DNA of 64,000 nucleotides, from NCBI GenBank assembly GCA_963575745.1, contig CAUYUJ010004556.1, positions 2,501 to 66,500 of the forward strand, given 5' to 3'. The stretch is from Prorocentrum cordatum. Its lineage: Eukaryota; Sar; Dinophyceae; Prorocentrales; Prorocentraceae. The notes under the pieces are model-generated. The model worked only from the letters and a program-made list of their open reading frames with translations. It was not told the DNA's origin and made no database searches. Shown one piece after another: positions 45,101 through 55,010 of this stretch. A program made the translations under genes and the position numbers. Position 1 is the stretch's first letter; every line of letters starts with the position of its first letter.

Positions 45101-45860
45101 CCAGAGGAGGGGCGTCTCTTCGGTTTTTTGGACACCAAGGAATGGCAAGCGATCGTGAGCTCTGGTGCCGTCCGAATCGTCCCCGTTCCCCGGGCTCAGT
45201 TGATCTGGCGCCGCTGCCCCGACCGTGTGCTGGGGTCGCGAATGGTTCGGAGGTTCAAACCCCAGGATGGCTCTGGCACTGACCCGGTGGCCCAGTCGCG
45301 GTGGCGCGGGCAGGGGCATCGCGATCCGGGCGGGGGGGGCCTGCATGTTTATGCCCCGACCCCGCAGGCCGAGAGTCTGATGCTCACGCTTCAAGCTATC
45401 GCCTCCCTTGAATGGGCACTTGTGGTGGCGGGCGCCAAGAACGTATTCTGCCGATCAGATTGGTTGCGCCGCCCCCGGGGCGCAATTTTCTGTGAGCCGT
45501 GTCGAGGTCATCAGCTGGCTCCAGGAGAGCTCATCGCGCTCGTGGCACCCATCTATGGTTTGAGTGATGCGCCGCTGTTGTGGCACTGGACTCTCGCAGA
45601 TTTCTTTGTAGGAGATGGCTTCTAAAAACCATTGTTGGAGCCTTGCCTGTGGGTGAAACGGTCTTCCCAGGGGGCTCCCAGGGCCATTTGCGCGATCGAG
45701 GTTGACGATCTTATCGTTGCCCCCCATCCGGCGGAAAGGGGGGGTCTGCGGCGACGCTTTCAGGGCAGTGGAAGTCGATGGGGGTCTGATATTGCGGGCC
45801 GGCACTTGACGCGGGTGTCTGGAGGGCAGATTCTAGTGGATAAAAGAATCGGGTTGGAGC
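45101..45860 (+). pseudogene. copia reverse transcriptase, catalytic Asp lost
   Basis: TKEWQAIVSSGAVRIVPV begins the domain; SRMVRRFKPQ, RGQGHRDPGG and YAPTPQAESLMLTLQAIASL follow. Motif A reads VAGAKNVFCRSDWLRRPRG, where the usual catalytic Asp (V-x-D-x-K-x-x-F) is Gly, one transition. PIYGLSDAPLLWH is the motif B region. TAA at 45623 interrupts the frame just before KPLLEPCLWV. The DD box survives as EVDDLIVAPH (about 45699-45728). The enzyme would have copied element RNA into DNA. Confidence 0.85.
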
Positions 45861-46419
45861 TACTCGCGCCCGTGAGGTCCGAGAAGAACAGGCTCGCCGA
45901 CCCTGCTTCTCTCTTGGCGGCAGAGGAGGTGAGAGGGCATCGTGCGATTGTGGCCCAGATGCAGTGGCTTGCGCGAGAGACCTGGCCAGACGTCGCGGGG
46001 GGGGCTTCCTTGCAGTCGGCAGCCCTTCCTACTCAAACTGTCGAGGGCGCCGTCGCCTGCCTCAAGATAGTCCGACATTTGAAGGTGACCGCGCCCCAGC
46101 ACATATTGGCGTGGCCTCTTGGCCCCCTCTCTGTGACTTTCGTCGCGATTTGCCGCGCCGGGGGGCCGGGGTCCGCGAGGCGGAATGGAGTTCAGGGGGC
46201 TTTTCCCGTCGTCGCGGCGGACGCTGAGATGCGAAGAAATTGTCGGGCCAGAGCCTCCCTGCTGGCCTGGAGATCCACTCGTTCGAAAAAGTTGCGTCTT
46301 CCACCTCGGCGGCGGAAGCCTTGAGTCTGTCTGCGGCTCTCGCCGAAGCCCAGCGGCCCCAAGTACTCTGGGGAGATTGCGAAGGCCTTACGGCCGGTGC
46401 CGCCGACCCTGAAAGACGA

Positions 46420-46483
<64 letters not shown>

Positions 46484-46847
46484 CGCTCTCGGGGGCCTCT
46501 TGGGGGTAGTTTGGGGGCCTCTTGGGAAGCTCTTGGGGGCCGTTTGGGAGCCTCGTGTGGGCCTCTTGGGGCTTCCTGGGGGTCTCTTGGGGTCTCTTGG
46601 GGTCTCTTGGGGGTCTCTTGGGGCCGCTTGGGGGTTTTCTTCGGGGCCTCTGGGGGCTTCCTGAGAGCTTATCAGGCGACTCGGGGCACTCTTGGGCCGT
46701 CTCGGGGGCCCTCTTGGGCATTCGGACTTCATTTAGAGTGTTTTCGAGTTTTCGAGGCCGCCTTTGGAAAAACGAATCTGCCCCCCCACCCCCCCCCGGA
46801 CCCCCCCCGGGGACCCCCCCGGGACACCCCCCGGGGCTCCCCCCGGG

Positions 46848-46879
<32 letters not shown>

Positions 46880-47450
46880 TTTGGGGAAGGGATCAAAGGG
46901 AAGGGGCTTCCCTTCGATTCGATTACGACATTGACAGTTTTCTCTCTCGCTGACAGGCTCGAGGAGAGGAGGGTGCAGGGAAAGGGGGCGACGGAGACGA
47001 CGACTGACGGAGACGACGACTGGAACAGACAGACCCCTCGCACACGCCGACAGGGTCGGCGGATTTTGTTTTCGCCGATGTCAGTCGACCCGATTGGCAT
47101 TTGCATTTGGCCCCGTTTTCCGATGCTCTGAGCTCGCAGTGTACGTTAGCTCAAGACGTCTCCTCCCTTTCCGTAGTAGGTGCTCAGAGTGTTTTCGACA
47201 CTCCCAGTGAAACCAATGCGGGCTCGAATCAGGATCGTCGCACGGAGGTCGAGCTAGCTGTGGCCGGGGATGCAATGTGCGCAGTAGGTTCTCAGAAAAG
47301 ATGGGCTCCGCGCGGGCGGATGGCTGCCGATGCTCTTGCCCAAGCAGACCCCAGACGGGGACACCTAGCTCTGACTGATCTCCTGCGCCGTGGATCTATT
47401 TGTCTTATTGGCGAGGGCGGTCGTTTGATGGAGAGGGCCCTCGACGGTTC
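45861..47450 (+). pseudogene. copia RNase H, split by inserted low-complexity DNA
   Basis: LLAAEEVRGHRAIVAQMQWL and ASLLAWRSTRSKK lie in the first frame; after a frameshift near 46.29 kb KVASSTSAAEALSLSAALAE continues. Then comes foreign DNA: a GAC tract (46416-46482), GGGGCCTCTTGGG repeats (46490-46740) and C-runs (46785-46880). The domain resumes with VVGAQSVFDTPSETNAGSNQ and ends RWAPRGRMAADALAQADPRR, then LALTDLLRRGSICL. The catalytic-type Asp in VVDA is Gly here. Order and motifs are those of copia RNase H. Confidence 0.7.
46416..46880. repeat. (GAC)n, GGGGCCTCTTGGG and C-run insert inside RNase H
   Basis: Three different simple sequences in succession separate the two halves of the RNase H domain. 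The middle part is of the same kind as the 6.1-7.25 kb array. Confidence 0.8.
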
Positions 47451-47608
47451 CCCGGAGTCTCGGACGAGGGCAGCGTCGAGGAAGGAGCTGTCCAGGGAAG
47501 TGATGGGGCGCCATCTGGAGCTTCCGGTTGGCAATGCGTGGGCTGGGGCGTCTCGGGGGGTCGGTGATGCTCCGTGGCCCCTGCCCGTCCTGCTACAAGT
47601 GACCCCGC

Positions 47609-47786
47609 TGCCCCCTATTTCCTCGTCTCCCCTCCCCTCCATGTGGCGGGCGGGTGCTTGCGGCCATTTTGGCTTTCGGTGGCGCTGCCGCGCCGGTGAC
47701 TGTGCGTGCCGAGTATGTTCTCAACCCTCTCTTGAGGAACAGTGTTTCAGGCTTGTCGGCCTCCGCTCGCCCCGCGCCGTCTCGCA
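47609..47786 (+). repeat. 3' LTR of the copia element
   Basis: Starts TGCCCCCTATTTCC and ends GCCGTCTCGCA, matching the 5' LTR. The spliced-leader-like stretch is GCGGCCATTTTGGCTTTCG (47660-47678). Confidence 0.9.
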
Positions 47787-47829
47787 GCGATCGGCGACCG
47801 GTGGGGTCGCCGAAACGCGCGCTTGGTCA

Positions 47830-48330
47830 CGGCCGAAATGGGTGAACAGACTTGGTGCGTACCACGTCCCGCGGGGCAGAGTTTGTCCGCCCATTTCCTG
47901 TGTGGTGTATGTATGTATGTGCATATGCATATGCATATGCATGTGTTTATATATATATATATATATATATGGTTCAGAAGTTTGGCTGGCCGCATGTGGG
48001 CCGCCGCGGGGCTCTCTGGGGGCCCTCTCGGGCCAAAATGGCTGCCGATGCGCTTCCAAGACAGCCGCGATGGCACCGAGACGGCCCGGCATCTCCCCTG
48101 GGCTAGCCCACGATGGTCCCACAGCTCGCCAAGAGGACCCCCGTTTGGCAAGACAAATTGCCAAGAGCGCCCGTAGAGGCCAAAAAGCAAACAAGCGGCG
48201 ACCGGAGGATTTGCTGAAGCGCGCGCTTCCTCGCGGCATAAGCGAGTAAACAGACTCGGCTGGTGTCGAGTATTGCGAGGCGCAGTTCGTTCGCCCATGC
48301 CCTGCGCATATAAGAAAGCGGTGAGCCCGG
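47830..48330. repeat. Two-copy repeat with AT microsatellite
   Basis: The segment with GTAAACAGACTCGGCTGGTG and GTTCGTTCGCCCATGCCCTG (48246-48304) repeats the segment at 47842-47903 (GTGAACAGACTTGGTGCGTA; GTTTGTCCGCCCATTTCCTG). A CATATG/TATATA tract lies at 47925-47970. No gene. Confidence 0.65.
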
Positions 48331-48399
48331 CGGGCCGTGTATGGGGGCCCTTTTGGGGCGTCTGCAGGCTCGCTTGGACGCCTCCTCGGGCGCGAGGCA

Positions 48400-48725
48400 A
48401 AGCAATGCAATGCGACGTAATGAAATGCAAAGCGCTGCGAGGCAACGCAATGTCAAGCAATGCAAAGTACCCTGCTGGCTTCTACTGCTCCCGAAATCTC
48501 ATCGCCCGCTGGCTTAGAACAGCCCCCCTGAAATATCCGCACCCGCTGGCTTAAAACGCTGCCCCGAAACATCTCCCCCCCCGAGCCTTACGAACTGCCC
48601 CCCTCCAAAGTATTTTCGCCCTCCCCCGAGGCTTCAAAAACTGCAGCCGCAATCCCCCCCTGGCTTAAAACTGCGCCCGCACGACCCTCGCACATCCCTG
48701 GCATAAGCTGCTCCCTCATTTCAGT
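48400..48725. repeat. GCAATGCAA cluster and ~50-bp CGCTGGCTTAAAAC repeats
   Basis: AGCAATGCAATGCGAC-type repeats (48398-48470) are followed by four or five irregular units of CTGGCTTAAAACxGC plus C-rich spacer. No gene. Confidence 0.6.
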
Positions 48726-48996
48726 ACTCCGCGATAAGCAAAGCAAATGACGAGCTGCACCCGTAAACCACGACGACAGAGCTGTTTCCGCGACAGCGCA
48801 GGAGAGAGCGGGTGAAGTGTTTTCAGGCTCCTTCTACGTCTCTGTATGCGGTGTTGTAGATGCTGGGTGCTTTGTAAGGGGCAGAGGCCCATGCCTGGTT
48901 GCCGGGGGCGTTCGACGTGGTAGCGCGTTTTGCTGGCCTTCCCGCATTTTTTCCACCTGCATGGACGCCCTCGGAACCTCTTCGGGGGCATTTAGG

Positions 48997-49507
48997 GGCA
49001 TTTTGAAGGTCATTCGGGGGCGTGCTGGCGATTTCGTGGGCGAGCGGTCATACGAGGCGGCGAAAAGTTGCGACCCCGCCACCGAGCTGGAGGCTCCGAA
49101 CCTGATCCCGAGCACCCGCCTGCGGCCCGCGGACGTGCTCACGGGGGCGTTGGGGCACGGGCTCACGGCGCTCGACGTCGGGATCGCCTCGCCTGATGCG
49201 AGCAACGCTGGCCCTGACTGCGTCTCCAGCATGTACGCGCGCAGAACCGCGTTCTACGCCCCGAACAGCGACGTTCTAGACCGTCAAAGCATCCTGTACC
49301 AGCCCCTAGTTTGGTCCGCCTTCGGCCGACCCCGCCCCCGGACGACATCCATCCTCCGCACACTCGCGACCCGCTTTGCCTAGCGGAGGGGATGCTCGGA
49401 CGGGGCGTGGCGGTGCCGCCGCCTGGCCAGCGCGGCTGGCGTGGCGCTGTGGCGGCGGGCGGCCGCCCACGTCAGGGCGTGCTGGCCTGACCGGGGTGGC
49501 GACTAAG
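48997..49507 (+). pseudogene. Retroelement protein C-terminus with RPAD...LDV motif
   Basis: The frame reads LRPADVLTGALGHGLTALDV, then IASPDASNAGPDCVSSMYAR, YQPLVWSAFGRPRPRTTSIL. TAG at 49381 is followed in the same frame by RRLASAAGVALWRRAAAHVR before TAA at about 49507. The RPAD...LDV pair resembles the active-site pattern of a restriction-like (PD-(D/E)XK) nuclease found at the C-terminus of many eukaryotic retroelement proteins; the alanine-rich tail is common in dinoflagellate copies. The upstream polymerase is missing. Assignment from remembered family features. Confidence 0.5.
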
Positions 49508-49735
49508 GGCGCCGACCGGTCCACCCCCGAAGGCGCGGCCCCCCCCTCCCGCCCTTTCGCCCCCGTCCGCTCCCTGCCAGCACGCGCGCCTAACTAGCGG
49601 GGCCTGGTGGCTCACGCCCCGCGGCCGTGCTTACCCCGTTGCCCCCCGCCCGCCTGCCTGCTTGCCTGCTTGCCTGCTTGCCTGCTTGCCGCCCCGCTCC
49701 TCTCCTCTCTCCTCTCTCCTGTCTCCTGTCTCCTC
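49508..49735. other. No gene seen
   Basis: GC-rich DNA, then a (GCCTGCTT)n stretch at 49660-49690 and short CTCTCCTGTCTCCTG repeats leading into the TCC tract. Confidence 0.5.
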
Positions 49736-50190
49736 CTGCTCCTCCTCCTCCTCCTCCTCCTCCTCCTCCTCCTCCTCCTCCTCCTCCTTCCTCCCTCCTG
49801 GGTCTGGAGGCCGCGCGTCCGCCTTTCGCCCGTCTGCTGAGTATCCCCCGCCGGGCCTCCTTGCGGCTCCTCCTCNNNNNNNNNNNNNNNNNNNNNNNNN
49901 NNNNNNNNNNNNNNNNNNNNNNNNNNNNNNNNNNNNNNNNNNNNNNNNNNNNNNNNNNNNNNNNNNNNNNNNNNNTTCCGTCTGCTCCTCCTCCTCCTCC
50001 TCCTCTTCTCCTCCTCCTCTCCTCCTCCTCGTCCTCCTCCTCCTCTTCTCCTTTTCCTCCTGCTCCACCTCCTGCTCCTCCTCCTCCTCCTGCCCCTCCT
50101 CCTCTTCCTCCTCCCATTCCTCCTCCTCCTCCTCCTCCTCCTCCTCCTCGTCTTCCTCCGCCTCCTCCTCCTCCTCCTCTTCCTCCTCCG
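49736..50190. repeat. TCC microsatellite containing the assembly gap
   Basis: TCC tract on both sides of 100 N (49876-49975). The round number suggests a gap of unknown true size, probably because of the microsatellite. A non-repetitive island lies at 49800-49870. Confidence 0.95.
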
Positions 50191-50334
50191 GGACCGCGGC
50201 CTCAGAGCGGGCGTGCCGTCCCCGTCGCAGAGAGAGCGCCGAGGAGTACTCCTACCACGGCCTGAGGCACCACCACAGGCCCGGGCACCGGCGCCGCGCC
50301 CCGGCCCCGGCCGCGTCGCAGAGATGGATCGGCC

Positions 50335-50580
50335 GCTCGAGCAGAATGCTACGAGGGGCTTCGGAAGGCTTCTCGGAGGCTTTCTCGGAGGCTTTCTCGG
50401 AGGGCTGCTCGGAGGGTTGCTCGGAGGGTTGCTCGGAGGCTTTCTCGGGGGGTTGTTCGGAGGGGCTTTCGGAGGGTCTGCGAGGGCCTCGGAGGGCCGA
50501 GGAGGGTTTTTGGAGGGTTTGGGGGGGTTCAGGTGGGTTCAGGAGGGCTCACGAGGGTCTAGGACGCCCCAGGCGGGTTT
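50335..50580. repeat. CTCGGAGGSTTGCTCGGAGG repeat
   Basis: About ten units of 12-15 bp (TTTCTCGGAGGC, TTGCTCGGAGGG). Just after, 50620-50700 carries GATCGATCGATCGATCG and CTCGAGCGGGATCGCTCGAC palindromes. Confidence 0.75.
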
Positions 50581-50697
50581 AGCGATCCTGGCCGCATTCA
50601 TCCCGTCGCATCGCCTGAGCAGGATCGATCGCCTAAACAGGATCGATCGATCGATCGCTCGAGCGGGATCGCTCGACCGCTCGAGCAGGATTCGATC

Positions 50698-50850
50698 GCG
50701 CCCTAGCGGCGTCTCTGGCCGATCGAGGGTGTTCGCATTCTCACCTCCAACGCAAACGCGGGGGTCCTTTACCTTTGGGGATCGCTCCTCCTCCCCACCC
50801 TTCCTCCCTCCTCCTCCATCTCCCTCCTCCCTCCTTCCTTCCTCCTCCTC
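50698..50850 (+). repeat. Direct repeat flanking the LINE, left copy
   Basis: Begins GCGCCCTAGCGGCGTCTCTG, contains TGTTCGCATTCTCACCTCC and GGGGTCCTTTACCTTTGGGG, and ends in CCTCCTTCCTTCC. It matches 54453-54610 with only one or two differences before the pyrimidine tract. Confidence 0.9.
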
Positions 50851-51175
50851 CTGCGCGCGCGCGCTCGCACCGAGAGAGGCGATCCTCGTGGCGTCTCCAC
50901 GGCCCGCGTCGCGCGGGCCGCCCATGCAGTCGTGACGGGGTCGACCTGGCCACCTGATCCCCATCCTACCCCACCCCACCCCCCTCAAAAAGAACGAAAG
51001 GGCTCCTTCGACCCCATCACGACGAAGTCGAGCCCCCCAGGTGGGGACCCACCCTGGGGGGCTCACCACACCGGCCTCCTCAGAGGTCCCAGTCGGCCTC
51101 CACGGCCGCGCGCCATCAGCGCCCACGCACCTCGACCTTGACGTACAGCGTCGGGAACCCCGACTCAGCCGTCTA

Positions 51176-51221
51176 GCCCAGGGGGTTGTTACTTTGTGGG
51201 CTGAATCCACCCCCCCTGGGC
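51176..51221 (-). repeat. 46-bp palindromic element, possibly in a gene fragment
   Basis: Arms GCCCAGGGGG (51176-51185) and CCCCCTGGGC (51212-51221). On the minus strand it separates two coding-like pieces: GAGGACGGCTTCCTGGTGA... and ...TTCCCGACGCTGTACGTCA (about 51160-51140). This could be a tiny insert, but no protein family was recognised. Confidence 0.4.
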
Positions 51222-51261
51222 CACGACCCGCGCACCTTCACCAGGAAGCCGTCCTCATACG

Positions 51262-54200
51262 TATTCCCCATTCATCATCCACCATAGGTCGTACCAATAC
51301 TCGTATTCAACGTTTCTGCTTCCAACTCCGACCATCATATCCTTCTCCACATAATTGTTGTCCATCCCAGTGGGTATCCTGGCCATGTCCGTGGTAACGC
51401 ACATTGGGACACGGGCCCTTCCACATGCATGAAATATTACCGTTAGGGCTCGAAATACGGTATTCGCCCTTGTTTGCTTATCCCATAATCTCCCACGGAT
51501 TTCAGTACTACCCCACAGTCGCATACCCATATACCCATATATCTGTCCGACCACACCAAAGGTCTATCGCCTGCATATATCCCTCACCACCGTATGACAC
51601 ATATCATCTGTAGCAATCGCGTTCATTTCCATTGACCTGATATCAATCTTCCTGATCTGGAATTGTACATCCTCAGGAAAACTATCCACCCATTCAGTAG
51701 AACCATTTTCGGAGTCATATACCAGCAGTAATTGCGACTCCCTATCCACACACTGGTAAGTCACACTTTCCTCATTACAAATATTGGGGACCTCCTCTAT
51801 CATTACTTGCGGAATTGACACATTCATGTTCTCCTTCGAAGTTGAATTCCTACAATACCTCGGTCCCGTTGTAGGTGGTCTCAGTGCTTTTGATTCAGAG
51901 TATCCCATGGCTTTAAGCACAGCCGTTTCTTTCATATCTTTCTCATCCAATTCAGCCAGCTTTTCGTCATCCAACGGCTCCACTACTCCACGCAGTATGT
52001 CAATGCATTTGGTGTGACGATATTTCAAGTGATATATCAGCCTTTTCCTTGTATGAAAATTCACATCACAGGCAGCACAATACCCATCGTGGGCATACCG
52101 AGGTATGTCGTCGTTGTTGCCATGCACTTCGGTGCGATGACTATGCCACGCACACTTAGTTTCAAACGTGGCTCCACACTCATAGCATAGGAAACGTAAA
52201 CTCTGACCCACCTCACGCTCCCGTGGGGCAATACTTTTAATTTTATGCTGCCGTACCACATGCTGACAATGATCAATATGCCATAGCATAAATCGTTCCC
52301 ATGCCACGGTACACATTGCCAGATACTTCTTGGGAGTCTGCCGCATGAGCTCGATCCATTGTCGCATCTCCATTGGCGCGTCCCCTGTATTCCTCCATTG
52401 TTCTAGCCATTCAAAGTCCGTTTCCAGCATACCAAGCCACGTACCCTCCGTCCCAAGAATATCCACCAGCCGTCGTAAGGTCGCCGGTGCATGATTCACT
52501 ACTCTTTCAAGATAACGCAGCCTCCTAATACGTTTAATCGTCGTGAAGTCCGCCCGTTTGGCTTTCCAAAGTACATATTCATCGATGTGGTGCTCAACCG
52601 TACCTGCATTATGTGTTAGTCCCGTTGCCATCCTCAGACCCCTCATATACGCAGCCCTCAGTCTAGACTCATTCCCTTCCCCAAGCGCATGCCATATCTC
52701 CACCTGCTTAAACAAACGCGAAAAAGCCAGTGCCTCCACATACCTAACCTTGAACTCATCCTTTATACTCCTCCGTGGTATGATGCCCCGTCTGATAGGG
52801 CCCATAGCCTGTTCACAACTTTGAATACGTCGGGTAATCTCTGGTCGCCACGAGCAGTCAAAGGAAACCACCATTCCCATATGTTTGTAGTGTCTTTCGG
52901 TATGAAACGTGAAACCATACTTGTCACTCGTCATCGACACCTCCCCTCCATACAATGTTTCACGTAGCGATTCCCGATTTGGTCCTCGGAGTTGGAACAG
53001 CGCACCCGTCTTACCTCTTCCGTAATTCGGCTCCATAAAGTGTGCTACAAACGATGCGTGCATGATGTCCATGGCACCCTTCACACTCTGTATAATGCAA
53101 TCATTCTCTTGCACTATGGGGATCATCACATCACCAACAAAGGTAATATCCACCAATGGATTTGCATCGTCGCCAGACCTGCTTACCATATCATACTCAG
53201 GTTGATATCTACCCAGGTCCAGCACCATATTCGCTGCCTGCAGACTCCTATGTACTAGTCCCAACGGCTTGGTGAAGACAATGTTAAAAAGGTAGTCTGC
53301 CGTAGCACATCCAGGCCTCGTCCCTCTTGTGGGCATACCCAGTTGCGTAGAACCCCCCACTTCAAAGCATACCAAGCGTTGTGATTCCGCCACTAACGTA
53401 GCCAGATGGGGGTCCACCCGTTGATCGTCCAGCAAGGCCGGTTGTGACAAAATGTGGCTGGCCAATGGTACCAAACATATTGGAATATCACAATCATTCA
53501 AGATCGCTTCTGGTTCATCCTCCAAATACTGCGTACGGCTAGCCATCTGACGTATGATGCGATGGAACGCCGCCTTGATATCCAGAAATATAAATGCCGC
53601 TGATACCTGATTCTTTGCCGCCAACTGTGTGATCAAACGAGCCTGCTGCGATGCCATCACTGGTGACCTCCTAGGTCTACCCCCAAGTTGCGAGTCTCTC
53701 AGCATAACATCCAACGTGTATGCAAGCTGCCTCCTAAAAAATCGATAGTGGTGTTTGGCTCATACATTGCAAATCGTCACTGCCCTGAATGCTTTGTTTG
53801 TTGATGGATCCCCTGCATTCTTTGATACTTCCCCCAATCTACTGTGCTTGAACGCGATGGGCTCCTTCCCAGTCGCAGATACTTTCACCAACAGCGGGTT
53901 GACCAGCTTTGCGATCTGTTTGGGTGCTGCATACAATACTTCTTCCAACAGCCAATCGGTACCCGCAGCTCGCCTTCGTGGTCCCCTCGATAGTCGATAT
54001 TCGGTATCCGCCAAGTGAGGAAGCATCTCAATATTCAACGGAACATCCCCAAGCGCAGTACTCGGAAACCTCCCGTATGCATCTGCATACTCCTGTGCCG
54101 AAACCACTTTCGCGTCCTCCAGCTTGCTGTACACTCGCATCCTATCTGCTCCCATTCCTTCCTCTGATGTAATAACCTTCCCCTCATCGTCCTTTCTATA

Positions 54201-54451
54201 TGACAAAAACTTTCATTTGAAAACCTCGGATGCTCTCTGCCTCCACACCGCAATAGCTTTTTTGCTGCCTGCCATGCCTGTCGATGGTCGCCAAGCAGTG
54301 TATTTGCCCCAATTTGCTCCGCATATCCAGCCAATGTGTCATCTTTCTCCCTTTCCAACCGCCAATTCAGAATATTTGAGGTGATCCGCATGAATGCTTC
54401 CATTCGGCATTTGAGCTCCATTTTGGTCCAAATCCCTTTGTTCAGGAACTG
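51262..54451 (-). mobile_element. AT-richer LINE-type retroelement copy
   Basis: Composition changes sharply at both ends. Inside, the minus strand carries one long broken reverse transcriptase frame with a 3' untranslated-like stretch of about 300 bp (51262-51563). No poly(A) or simple target duplication is evident; instead ~150-bp direct repeats lie at 50698 and 54453. It is distinctly lower in GC than the copia element and the methyltransferase gene. Confidence 0.75.
51564..54421 (-). pseudogene. Non-LTR reverse transcriptase with two C2H2 fingers, disabled
   Basis: The N-terminal piece (frame 54421 to about 54215: GDHRQAWQAAKKLLRCGG) is joined by a frameshift near 54.2 kb to frame 54206-53760, which ends in TGA; the same frame resumes at once and runs 53714-51564. 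RT motifs: A, FIFLDIKAAFHRIIRQ, with Asp; B, RGTRPGCATADYLFNIVFT; C reads ITFVGDVMIP, where the usual DD pair is GD (GGT for GAT). Then YGRGKTGALFQLRG and YKHMGMVVSFD, the post-motif region. Near the C-terminus CYECGATFETKCAWHSHRTE...H and CAACDVNFHTRKRLIYHLKY...H are two C2H2 zinc fingers, probably nucleic-acid binding. It would have copied element RNA at the target site. Two interruptions and the lost Asp make it a pseudogene, although the last 716 codons are open. Confidence 0.85.
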
Positions 54452-54452
54452 C

Positions 54453-54610
54453 GCGCCCTAGCGGCGTCTCTGGCCGATCGAGGCTGTTCGCATTCTCACC
54501 TCCAACGCAAACGCGGGGGTCCTTTACCTTTGGGGATCGCTCCTCCTCCCCACCCTTCCTCCCTCCTCCTCCATCTCCCTCCTCCCTCCTTCCTTCCTTC
54601 CTCCTCCTCC
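54453..54610 (+). repeat. Direct repeat flanking the LINE, right copy
   Basis: Same sequence and orientation as 50698-50850 (GCGCCCTAGCGGCGTCTCTG onward), then a longer TCC tract to 54770. Confidence 0.9.
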
Positions 54611-55010
54611 TCCTCCTCCTTATCCTCCTTCTCCTTATCCTCCTCCTCCTCCTCCTTTCTCTTTCCTCCTCCTGCTCCTTCACCTCGACCTCCTCCTCCT
54701 CCTCCTCCTCCTCCTCTCCTTCTCCTCCTCCTCCTCCTCCTCCTCCTCCTCCTCCTCCCTTCGCCTCCTGCTCTGGCCGCGTCAGGCGATCGGGACTCTG
54801 ATCGACCGACCATTTTTGAGTGTTGCTAAAGTTCTGGCCCAAGGTGCCCCCAGCTATGCGAGCAGGATGTCAGGTATTTTCGTGGCAGTCTTCTCCTCTT
54901 ACTTCTCCTCCTCCTCCTCCTCCTCCTCCTCCTCCTCCTCCTCCTCCTCCTCCTGGTCGCCTCTCCTCCTCTTCCTCCTCATCCTTCTTACTCGTGCCGG
55001 CTTAGTCTTA
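54611..55010. repeat. TCC microsatellites
   Basis: TCC/CTT tracts at 54600-54770 and 54897-54990 separated by a 120-bp non-repetitive stretch. Confidence 0.9.

Larger units (their letters stand above)
37788..47786 (+). mobile_element. Full-length degenerate Ty1/copia LTR retrotransposon
   Basis: Two similar ~180-bp LTRs (37788-37968, 47609-47786), each starting TG and ending CA, enclose about 9.6 kb with Gag, protease, integrase, reverse transcriptase and RNase H remains in that order. Integrase before RT defines Ty1/copia. LTR copies differ at about 20 positions by eye, so the insertion is old. No matching target duplication was found (CGCAA before, GCGAT after). No purine tract precedes the 3' LTR. 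The reading frame has nonsense codons, frameshifts, lost catalytic residues and inserted low-complexity DNA at 46.4-46.9 kb. Confidence 0.9.

Noticed and set aside
37783-47791. Target-site duplication of the copia element
   Set aside because: The five bases outside the LTRs (CGCAA and GCGAT) do not match; the duplication has decayed or recombination joined different copies.
48030-48046. Minus-strand GCCATTTTGGC resembling the spliced leader
   Set aside because: Only the palindromic core matches; neither the start nor the CAAG end is present.
49876-49975. ORFs spanning the run of N
   Set aside because: The translation crosses an assembly gap inside a microsatellite.
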